A program made the translations under genes and the position numbers. 64,000 nucleotides of DNA from Nonomuraea indica. Its GTDB lineage: Bacteria; Actinomycetota; Actinomycetes; Streptosporangiales; Streptosporangiaceae. Where the stretch lies: NCBI RefSeq assembly GCF_002850745.1, contig NZ_KZ559467.1, positions 658,510 through 722,509 on the forward strand, in the 5' to 3' direction. Below, piece by piece: positions 57,266 to 64,000 of the stretch. The first letter of the stretch is position 1. The number at the start of each line of letters is the position of its first letter. Below the pieces are notes generated by a model, which was not told the origin of the DNA, did not search any database, and was given only the letters and a program-made list of their open reading frames with translations.

Positions 57266-57703
57266 TCAGACCCGGCCCTCGGCCAGCGCGCGGACCTCCG
57301 CGCGCAGCTCGTCCAGCTCGCGGGCGCGCACCATGGCGTTGACGCGGTCCTCCCCGAGGGAGGCGAGGATCGCGGCGAGGTCCTCGTCGCGGCGCGCGCC
57401 CGTCGCCTCGACCGCCGCCGCCACGCGGTCCAGCTTCGCGTCGATGCGCTTGAGCGCCGTCGCGGTCCTGGCCAGCTCGCTCTCGTGCTTCTTGACCCGC
57501 TGGTCGATGCGCTGGGCCTTGCCGTCCAGGCGGCGCACGCTCATCAGCAGCACGGCGAGGACGGCCAGGGCGGCGGCGAACGCCGCCGTGACGGCCGCCG
57601 CGCCCAGCGCCACCAGGTCGCCGAGGACGAGCGCCGTGAGCACCACGACCACCAGAACTCCGAGGAATGCGGCGATCATCGCCAGTTTGCGCGGCGAGAG
57701 CAT
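57266..57703 (-). CDS. Small membrane protein with coiled coil
   Basis: 145 residues. Two hydrophobic helices at about 8-30 and 33-55 form a hairpin, then a positively charged heptad-rich cytoplasmic coiled coil (about 56-145, RIDQRVKKHESELARTATALKRIDAKL). It is the first gene of the minus-strand glycosyltransferase operon, 66 bp before the next. It might anchor the coiled-coil glycosyltransferases at the membrane; this is inference. Confidence 0.75.
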   Translation of the reverse strand: MLSPRKLAMIAAFLGVLVVVVLTALVLGDLVALGAAAVTAAFAAALAVLAVLLMSVRRLDGKAQRIDQRVKKHESELARTATALKRIDAKLDRVAAAVEATGARRDEDLAAILASLGEDRVNAMVRARELDELRAEVRALAEGRV

Positions 57704-57750
57704 CCGCGTGCACCTTTCCTAACGATCACTAAACGGGCATCAACGGTAAT

Positions 57751-57809
57751 TTGACAGCTTAATCAACTTAAACCACTACAGTGCCATAAGATCCTCAGTG
57801 GTTACTGAG
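57751..57809. promoter_or_regulatory. Divergent glycosyltransferase promoter region
   Basis: The 257-bp gap between the two glycosyltransferase arms is AT-rich on its left side. A consensus ttgaca lies at 57751-57756 on the plus strand, without a convincing -10 at standard spacing. A perfect inverted repeat, ctcagt-ggtt-actgag, lies at 57794-57809. A shared regulator of both arms could bind here. Confidence 0.4.
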
Positions 57810-57839
57810 AATGATCGCCGGACTACCTGCGGGGCGTCC

Positions 57840-57909
57840 CCGCCGAACAGGCACGGCCGAACGAGCGCGGTCGGACGGGCACGGTCGGACGGGCATGATC
57901 GGACGGGCG
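57840..57909. repeat. 14-bp tandem repeat, 5 units
   Basis: Five 14-bp units (cggtcggacgggca, two identical copies at 57868-57895 with degenerate copies either side) lie 51 bp upstream of the plus-strand glycosyltransferase gene. Non-coding, in the divergent promoter gap; copy-number change could alter spacing. Confidence 0.8.
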
Positions 57910-57960
57910 TAAGGTAGGCGCCGACTGAGTCGCCCAGCCCGGTCGAGGAGCATCCCACGC

Positions 57961-59118
57961 ATGACCGTCACCCCCTGCGGCTTCACGCGCACGCCCGAGA
58001 AGGGGCTCGCCCGGCTCCACTGGAGTGGCGCGGGGTGGGCGGTGGACAGCCACGCGCCCGACCCGGCCATGAACGTGGCCGGTGACCCGGTCAAGGACGT
58101 GGCCGACGACGTGGCCGAGCTGCGCCCGCTGCGCGGCCTGGAGATCGAGTGGCCGGCCGCGCCGGTGCCGCTCGACGGCCTGCTGCGGCTCGCGGCGGCC
58201 GGTGTGCCGCTGGCCGCCCCCGAGGCGGGCGACCCGGCGACCCCCGACGCCGGGAGCGTCCCCGGCTGGGTGCCCGAGGACCTGGCCCGGCTGCTCGCCG
58301 ACCGCGCCTGGCTGGCCCACGCGCCCGACGGCACCGCCCGCTGCCTGGCCGACCTGCGGCGCGAGGAGCACAGCGTACGGCTGCGACGGCTGGCCCACCG
58401 CGTCCCCGGCACGCCCGCGATCAGCGTCGTCATGGCCACCAAACGCCCCGCCCTGGTCGCCGGCGCGCTCGCCCAGATGGCCCGCCAGCGCGGCGTCGAG
58501 GTGGAGGTGCTGCTGGGCCTGCACGGGGTGCCGTTCGAGCGGGTACGGCAGGCCGTCGAGGACGCCGGGCTGCCGGTGGCCTGGGTCGAGGCGGGCCCGG
58601 ACGTGCCGTTCGGCCAGGTGCTCAACGACGCGGCGGCGCTGGCCGGCGGAGATCACGTGGCCAAGTGGGACGACGACGACTGGTACGGCCCCGACCACCT
58701 CGCCGACCTGGTGATGGCGGCCGCCTACTCCGGGGCCGACGTGGTGGGGACGGCCGGGGAGTTCTTCTACCTGGAGCCGCTGCACACCACGATCCGGCGC
58801 ACCACGTTCGCCAGCGGCGCCGCGTACAGGAGCGAGGTGTGGTCCGATCACGTCGCCGGCGGCACGATCCTCACCTCCAGGTCGAAATTTCATGACATCG
58901 GGGGCTTTCCCGCCCAGCCTCGCGCCGTCGACCGTGACTTCCTCAAGGCCGCGACCGAGGCGGGCGCGCGCGTCTACCGCACCCACGGCCTCGGTTACGT
59001 GCTGCGCCGCACGCTCAGCGGCGGGCACACCTGGCAGCTCCCCCTCGCCCACTTCCTGAAGGTCGCCTCCAGCCAGTGGCGTGGATTCCGCCCGAGCCTG
59101 CTGATGGAGGCCGCATGA
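57961..59118 (+). CDS. Family 2 glycosyltransferase (short type)
   Basis: 385 residues from ATG. An N-terminal domain (about 1-140: FTRTPEKGLARLHWSGAGWAV, LRGLEIEWPAAPVPLDGLLRL) precedes a GT-A domain with SVVMATKRPALVAGALAQMA, KWDDDDWYGPDHLADLVMAA, HVAGGTILTSRSKFHDIGG and VYRTHGLGYVLRR. It lacks the long extension of its paralogue at 53628-55709. The stop overlaps the next start (ATGA), giving the same short/long pairing seen on the minus strand. Confidence 0.85.
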   Translation: MTVTPCGFTRTPEKGLARLHWSGAGWAVDSHAPDPAMNVAGDPVKDVADDVAELRPLRGLEIEWPAAPVPLDGLLRLAAAGVPLAAPEAGDPATPDAGSVPGWVPEDLARLLADRAWLAHAPDGTARCLADLRREEHSVRLRRLAHRVPGTPAISVVMATKRPALVAGALAQMARQRGVEVEVLLGLHGVPFERVRQAVEDAGLPVAWVEAGPDVPFGQVLNDAAALAGGDHVAKWDDDDWYGPDHLADLVMAAAYSGADVVGTAGEFFYLEPLHTTIRRTTFASGAAYRSEVWSDHVAGGTILTSRSKFHDIGGFPAQPRAVDRDFLKAATEAGARVYRTHGLGYVLRRTLSGGHTWQLPLAHFLKVASSQWRGFRPSLLMEAA

Positions 59119-60833
59119 CCCCCCACCACATCGCCCTCCACCCCCCGCGGCCGGCGGGCGGCCGGGACCGGGTGCGGGGCAACGACTACCGCGTGCTGCG
59201 GCGCCCGGACCCGTTCACGCCCACTCTGCGGGTCAGCGTGGTCGTCCCCGCCTACGGCGGCCAGGACAAGCTCGACCTCGTGCTGGCGGCGCTGGCCCGG
59301 CAGACCTACCCCGACGAACTGGTCGAGGTCATCGTCGTCGACAACGGCAGCACGCCGCCGCTGCGCCTGCCCGAGGAGCGTCCCCGTGACACCCGGCTGA
59401 TCCTGTGCGCGACGCCGGGCCGCGCCAGCGCCCGCAACGCCGGCCTGGCCGAGGCGGGCGGCGACGTGATCCACTGGCTCGACTCCGACGTCCTGCTCAC
59501 CCCCGGCGCCATCGAGGCGCACATGCGCTGGCACCACGCCGCGCCCTACTGCGTCGTCACCGGCTACATCCGCTTCACCGACGCGCCGGTCCCCGCCGCG
59601 CTGCCCGACGACCTGGAGCGGGCGTTCGAGCCCGCCGAGCCGCACGGCTGGATCGTCGACCTGGTCGAGCGCACCGGCGGCCTCACCGACAACCCGCAGC
59701 GCCCGTTCAGCCTGCACGTCGGCGGCGCCACCTCCGTCGGCGCCCGGCTCATCGAGGCGGCCGGGCCCATGGACGAGGACCTGATCCTCGGCCAGGACAC
59801 CGAGCTGGGCTACCGCCTCGCGCAGGCCGGCGCGGTGTTCGTCCCCGAGCCGGCCGCCCGCGCCTACCACCTCGGGCCCACCATGCGGATGCGCGACAAG
59901 CAGCCCATCGACCGGGTGAGCCACGCGTTCGTGGCCGACCGCATCCCCGCCTACCGCTGGCTGCGCTCCCATCCGGGCCGCCAGTGGAAGGTGCCGTACG
60001 TGGCGGCCGTGGTGGACGGCACCGCCGGCTACGAGAACGTGCGCGCCGCCGTGGACGCGCTGCTCGCCGGGACCGTGCCGGACGTCGAGGTCGTCGTGGT
60101 CGGCCCGTGGGACACGCTGGACCGCCCCCTGCGCGACCGCCGGGCCCCGCTCCGCGACCCCGCCCTCGACCTGGTGCTCGTCCACGGCCACTACCTGCAC
60201 GAGGGCCGGGTCCGGCTGGCGACCGCCCCCGACGTCGATCCCGCGGTGCCGTACGTGCTGCGGCTGCCGCCCGGCTGGGTGCCCGGCGAGGACAGCCTCG
60301 CCCGGCTCCTCGACCTGTGCCGCGAGCAGGGCTACGGCCTGGTGAACGTGCTGCTGCACGAGTCGCCCGACGGCGTGCTGGCCGCCCGGCTCGAACGGGT
60401 CGCCGCCTTCGCCCGCGCCCGCGTCGTGCTGCGGCCCGGCGAGGACCTCGACGACGCGGTGGACGACGTGTCCGGGGTGACCTGGGTGGAGGGGGCGACC
60501 TACGGGTTCGGCACCGAGCCCGCCGACATCCCCGGCCGCCGCGGCGCCCACCGGGCCCGCGTGGAGGCCCGCGCCGAGGCGGAGCGGCTGGCCAAGGAGG
60601 CCGAACGGCTGCGCGCCCAGGTGACCAAGTGGCGCGAGGAGGCGGCACGGTGGCGCAAGAGCACCGTCGAGCTGCGGCGCGAGGTCGGCACGCTGCGCCG
60701 CCGGCTGGCCGCGGCCAACCGCGCCCAGCAGGGACTGCGCGTGCTCGTGGCCACCACCGTGCGCCGTGCCCTCGGCCGCGGGAGCCGCGGCCGGCCCGGC
60801 GCGCCCCCTGAAGCCGGCGACACCCTCCCGTAG
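59115..60833 (+). CDS. Family 2 glycosyltransferase with C-terminal coiled coil
   Basis: 572 residues from the ATGA overlap. The GT-A domain has VSVVVPAYGGQDKLDLVLAAL, EVIVVDNGS, HWLDSDVLLTPGAIEAHMRWHH and LGQDTELGYRLAQAGAVFVPE. The middle and end domains repeat those of the paralogues (YVLRLPPGWVPGEDSLARLL). The last about 90 residues are a basic coiled coil (EAERLAKEAERLRAQVTKWRE). A likely surface-polysaccharide enzyme. Confidence 0.85.
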   Translation: MTPHHIALHPPRPAGGRDRVRGNDYRVLRRPDPFTPTLRVSVVVPAYGGQDKLDLVLAALARQTYPDELVEVIVVDNGSTPPLRLPEERPRDTRLILCATPGRASARNAGLAEAGGDVIHWLDSDVLLTPGAIEAHMRWHHAAPYCVVTGYIRFTDAPVPAALPDDLERAFEPAEPHGWIVDLVERTGGLTDNPQRPFSLHVGGATSVGARLIEAAGPMDEDLILGQDTELGYRLAQAGAVFVPEPAARAYHLGPTMRMRDKQPIDRVSHAFVADRIPAYRWLRSHPGRQWKVPYVAAVVDGTAGYENVRAAVDALLAGTVPDVEVVVVGPWDTLDRPLRDRRAPLRDPALDLVLVHGHYLHEGRVRLATAPDVDPAVPYVLRLPPGWVPGEDSLARLLDLCREQGYGLVNVLLHESPDGVLAARLERVAAFARARVVLRPGEDLDDAVDDVSGVTWVEGATYGFGTEPADIPGRRGAHRARVEARAEAERLAKEAERLRAQVTKWREEAARWRKSTVELRREVGTLRRRLAAANRAQQGLRVLVATTVRRALGRGSRGRPGAPPEAGDTLP

Positions 60834-60856
60834 CTCCGGGGCTGGCGGCCCGGGAC

Positions 60857-62533
60857 TCAGTCGGGGCGCAGGGCGGACTTCAGGCGGCCCAGCAGCGTGC
60901 GGTCCGCGGGCGGCCGGGTGGCGGGCACCGTCGCGCCCACCGGCTCACCCGTGCGCCTGGCGGCGGGCTTCGCCGACGCGCCACCGGCGCCCGGACCACC
61001 GTCCGCACCCGCGCCACCGCGCGAGCCACCGCCGGCACCCGTACCTGCACCACCGCCGGGACCCGCACCCTTGCCGCCCGGCCCGCCGCCGTTCCCGGCC
61101 GGCGCCGTGCCGGATCGCGCGGGGGCCGGCGTGGCGGGGGCCGGTCCGGTGGAGGCCGGCTCGGCCGGGGCCGCGGGCCAGTAGCGGTCCGGAGCCACGT
61201 GTCGTACCCCGTGGGTGACCCCGATGACGTCGTCGAGGTCGTCGCCCGGCGCGGACAGCAGCAGCGCCCGCCCCAGCGCGGAGGTGCGCTCCAGCCTGGC
61301 CGTGCGCCCGTCCGGCAGGTCCACCACGAGCACGCCCGTCAGGTCCTTCTGCACCGTCTCCACCATCCGCTCCAGCGTCGAGCGATGCAGCGGCACGTCC
61401 ACCGGCCCCCGGTAGCGGAACGGCGTGGGCGCGGGCGTCGGCGCCGCCTCGTCGATCAGCCTGATCCGCTGGTCGTGCGCGAACAGGTCACGCATCAGCC
61501 GCAGCTCGAAGCACGGGTCGGACAGCACCGAGCGCCGCCCGTCGTGCAGCCGCGCCCACGGCCCCACCAGCGTCACGACCACGTCCTGCAGCGTGCCGTC
61601 CAGCGCCGCCGCCACCGCCCGCCGGACGACGGCCTCGGAGGTGTCGGTCACGTCCAGCACGACCTCCACGTACGGGACCAGCCACCGCCGGCCCGCCTCC
61701 TTGCGCAGGTCGCGGCGGAGCGGGATGCGGTGCGCGAGGTACGGCTCGACGGCCCGTACGGCCCGCTCCCGGTCACGGTGCTGCGCCGGCAGCCCCAGAT
61801 GGACCGCCTGGGCCTCCAGGTCGGGGACGAACCCCACCCCGTGCATGGCCAGCCGGTAGGCGAACTCGGTGTCCTCGCCCCGCACGACGGTCGGATCGAG
61901 CCCGCCCACCGCGTGGAAGACGTCCCTGTGCACGGCGAACGTCGGCCCCGTGCACACGTGGTAGGGGTTGCGGCTCCTGCGCAGGCCGTCGGTCTTGGCG
62001 ATCGTCGCCTCGGTCGAGCTGGCCACCGCCTTGTCCAGGTCGAACAGCTCGCCGAGGTGCCCGGCGCGGCGCACCTCGGCGGCGGTCAGCGGCGGCGCCT
62101 CGACGAACTTCTTCATCCCGATCGTGACCAGGTAGTCGGTCAGGTGGTGCCAGCGGGCCAGCGCCTCGATGTGCTCGCGGCAGGCGACCATGTCGGAGTC
62201 GAGCCGCTGGATGATCTCGCCGTCGGCGGCCCCGGCGCCGGCGTTGACGGCGTTGGAGATGCCCCAGCCCGTCTCGGGCCGCACCAGGCGGGTGTTGACC
62301 GGCCTGATCTCCGGCAGGCTGATCGGCGGCTCGCTGCCGTCGTCGACGACCAGGACCTCCATGAGATGGTCCGGGTACGTCTGCGCCGCGAGCGCGGCCA
62401 GCGTCAGCTCCAGATGCGGCCCGCCGTGCGCGGGCACCACCACGCTCACGGACAGGGCGGGCGACCAGGCGCCGAGCCGCGGCGGCGAGAGCGGAGAAAA
62501 GTCGTTCTGCGTCATGGCAGGACGCGCGTTCAT
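60857..62533 (-). CDS. Family 2 glycosyltransferase with Gly-rich tail
   Basis: 558 residues from ATG (MNARPAMTQNDFSPLSPPRLG; a second Met at residue 7 is possible). GT-A elements: VSVVVPAHGGPHLELTLAAL, EVLVVDDGS, IQRLDSDMVACREHIEALARWHH and VRGEDTEFAYRLAMHG. Unlike the paralogues, the C-terminus has no coiled coil. Instead it has a low-complexity Gly/Pro/Ala stretch of about 70 residues, then LLGRLKSALRPD. Convergent with the plus-strand glycosyltransferase pair and divergent from thrC. Confidence 0.83.
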   Translation of the reverse strand: MNARPAMTQNDFSPLSPPRLGAWSPALSVSVVVPAHGGPHLELTLAALAAQTYPDHLMEVLVVDDGSEPPISLPEIRPVNTRLVRPETGWGISNAVNAGAGAADGEIIQRLDSDMVACREHIEALARWHHLTDYLVTIGMKKFVEAPPLTAAEVRRAGHLGELFDLDKAVASSTEATIAKTDGLRRSRNPYHVCTGPTFAVHRDVFHAVGGLDPTVVRGEDTEFAYRLAMHGVGFVPDLEAQAVHLGLPAQHRDRERAVRAVEPYLAHRIPLRRDLRKEAGRRWLVPYVEVVLDVTDTSEAVVRRAVAAALDGTLQDVVVTLVGPWARLHDGRRSVLSDPCFELRLMRDLFAHDQRIRLIDEAAPTPAPTPFRYRGPVDVPLHRSTLERMVETVQKDLTGVLVVDLPDGRTARLERTSALGRALLLSAPGDDLDDVIGVTHGVRHVAPDRYWPAAPAEPASTGPAPATPAPARSGTAPAGNGGGPGGKGAGPGGGAGTGAGGGSRGGAGADGGPGAGGASAKPAARRTGEPVGATVPATRPPADRTLLGRLKSALRPD

Positions 62534-62679
62534 GTGGTGACCCCCTGGCGGGCAACTTTATCGGGAGAACCGGAGAATTTCCTCAAATGCGGGATCTTGC
62601 GGCCGGGGGCGGGCTCCGTTGGATGGCGCGGCGCCGCACCCCGTACACTCGGGCCCAACACCGCAGGTAGGGAGTCATC

Positions 62680-63738
62680 ATGAGCAGGGCGTGGCGTGGC
62701 CTCATCGAGGAGTACCGAGAGCGTCTTCCGGTCACCACGAAGACGCCGGTCGTCACGCTGCTGGAAGGCGGCACGCCGCTGCTGCCCGCGCGCCGCGTCT
62801 CGGAGCTCACCGGATGCGAGGTCTACCTGAAGGTCGAGGGCGCCAACCCGACGGGCAGCTTCAAGGACCGCGGCATGACCATGGCCATCAGCAAGGCCCT
62901 CGAAGAGGGGGCCAAGGCCGTCATCTGCGCCTCGACCGGCAACACCTCGGCCTCCGCCGCCGCCTACGCCGTGCGCGCGGGCCTGACCTGCGCCGTCCTC
63001 GTGCCCCGAGGCAAGATCGCTATGGGCAAGCTGGCCCAGGCGCTCGTCCACGGGGCCACGCTGTTGCAGGTCGAGGGCTCGTTCGACGACTGCCTGGAGA
63101 TGACGCGCAAGCTGTCGTCCAGCTACCCGATCGCCCTGGTCAACTCCGTCAACCCGTTCCGGCTGCAGGGCCAGAAGACGGCCGCGTTCGAGATCGTCGA
63201 CACGCTCGGCGACGCGCCCGACATCCACTGCATCCCCGTGGGCAACGCCGGCAACATCTCCGCCTACTGGATGGGCTACCAGGAGTACGCCGCCGACAAG
63301 GTGTCGACGCGGGCGCCCCGGATGTTCGGGTTCCAGGCCAGCGGCGCGGCGCCCATCGTGACCGGCGCCCCGGTCACCCGGCCGCAGACGATCGCCACCG
63401 CCATCCGCATCGGCAACCCCGCCTCCTGGCAGCTCGCCGTCGAGGCCCGCGACGAGTCGGGCGGCGACATCCAGTCGGTCACCGACCGTCAGATCGCCGC
63501 CGCGTACAAGCTGCTGGCCCAGGAGGAGGGCGTCTTCGTCGAGCTGGCCTCGGCGGCCAGCGTGGCCGGTCTGCTCCAGGCCCACGCACAGGGGCGGATC
63601 GAGCCCGGTCAGCGGATCGTCTGCACGGTCACCGGCAACGGGCTCAAGGACCCCGACTGGGCCATCTCCGGCGCACCGGCCCCGGTCACGGTGCCCATCG
63701 ACGTGCACGCCGCGGCCGCGGCCCTCGGCCTGGCCTGA
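62680..63738 (+). CDS. thrC: Threonine synthase
   Basis: 352 residues from ATG with GGGAG upstream, the usual actinobacterial length. PLP-binding [54 protein letters not shown] and [11 protein letters not shown] are intact. It converts O-phosphohomoserine to threonine. It lies 156 bp before thrB but 14.6 kb after hom. Confidence 0.96.
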   Translation: MSRAWRGLIEEYRERLPVTTKTPVVTLLEGGTPLLPARRVSELTGCEVYLKVEGANPTGSFKDRGMTMAISKALEEGAKAVICASTGNTSASAAAYAVRAGLTCAVLVPRGKIAMGKLAQALVHGATLLQVEGSFDDCLEMTRKLSSSYPIALVNSVNPFRLQGQKTAAFEIVDTLGDAPDIHCIPVGNAGNISAYWMGYQEYAADKVSTRAPRMFGFQASGAAPIVTGAPVTRPQTIATAIRIGNPASWQLAVEARDESGGDIQSVTDRQIAAAYKLLAQEEGVFVELASAASVAGLLQAHAQGRIEPGQRIVCTVTGNGLKDPDWAISGAPAPVTVPIDVHAAAAALGLA

Positions 63739-63891
63739 CACGCGCCACCGCCCGCGCCGTCACGCGCGGCGCCGGCACGGGTGGCCGTACGTGATGCCTG
63801 TTCGCGCAGCGCGTACGGGCGCGGAGTCGACAGCAGCTTCACCGGCGCGCCGCCTGCGCGCCCGGCGAACGCGGACGAAAGGGAAGTCTGA

Positions 63892-64000
<109 letters not shown>

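Noticed and set aside
57840..57909. A CRISPR array
   Set aside because: Units are 14-bp head-to-tail repeats without spacers.

Overview
The window is high-GC, gene-dense DNA with G/C-biased third codon positions, many GTG starts, and 4-bp ATGA/GTGA gene overlaps. Together with the nrtL-lysA-hom, thrC-thrB, gpgS and glgX-treY-treZ genes, this points to a chromosomal segment of a sporulating-type actinomycete, plausibly a Streptosporangiales/Nonomuraea-like genus. The genus is inference. I recognised no rRNA, tRNA, CRISPR array or insertion sequence.

Layout. (1) 1-10.9 kb: the end of a metal-chelate binding protein, then a divergent sugar-catabolic locus. Its left arm (minus) holds a TIM-barrel epimerase, a solute-binding lipoprotein, two permeases and a ROK regulator. 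Its right arm holds an MDR dehydrogenase, a second TIM-barrel epimerase and a GH63-like hydrolase, facing a second MDR dehydrogenase and a Gfo/Idh/MocA dehydrogenase. (2) 11-16.5 kb: glucosyl-3-phosphoglycerate synthase with a GT4 partner, PAP2 phosphatase, prolyl aminopeptidase, MscL and a membrane protein of a type I associate with integrative elements. (3) 16.6-22.6 kb: an overlapping glgX-treY-treZ operon making trehalose from glycogen. (4) 22.7-28.9 kb: two unknown genes, then an HxlR-peroxiredoxin fusion regulator diverging from an ABC-2 exporter operon. Inside that operon is a previously hidden 52-codon cysteine-rich gene, coupled by GTGA overlaps at both ends. (5) 29-35.4 kb: a thiamine-binding protein, an acidic protein, Ung, and a sugar importer with two solute-binding proteins and a permease carrying a large extracellular insert. 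(6) 35.5-40.8 kb: PadR with a MacB/FtsX-type ABC system, then trehalose synthase TreS. (7) 41-62.5 kb: an asparagine-synthase-like enzyme, a coiled-coil glycosyltransferase, nrtL-lysA-hom, a TetR/lipase pair, a cis-prenyltransferase next to an MpaB/Lcp-like oxygenase with EF-hands, and an array of six family-2 glycosyltransferases. (8) 62.7-64 kb: thrC and the start of thrB.

How the genes fit together. Trehalose can be made by GlgX/TreY/TreZ and by TreS, and glucosylglycerate is probably made by GpgS. The two ABC importers probably feed glycosides into this metabolism. The aspartate-family genes lysA, hom, thrC and thrB sit in their usual order, but about 14.6 kb of prenyltransferase and glycosyltransferase genes separate hom from thrC.

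Most promising as undescribed biology: the redox-regulator/ABC exporter/Cys-rich peptide locus (25.1-28.9 kb), the cis-prenyltransferase/oxygenase/EF-hand pair (49.7-51.8 kb), and the glycosyltransferase island inside the threonine genes.
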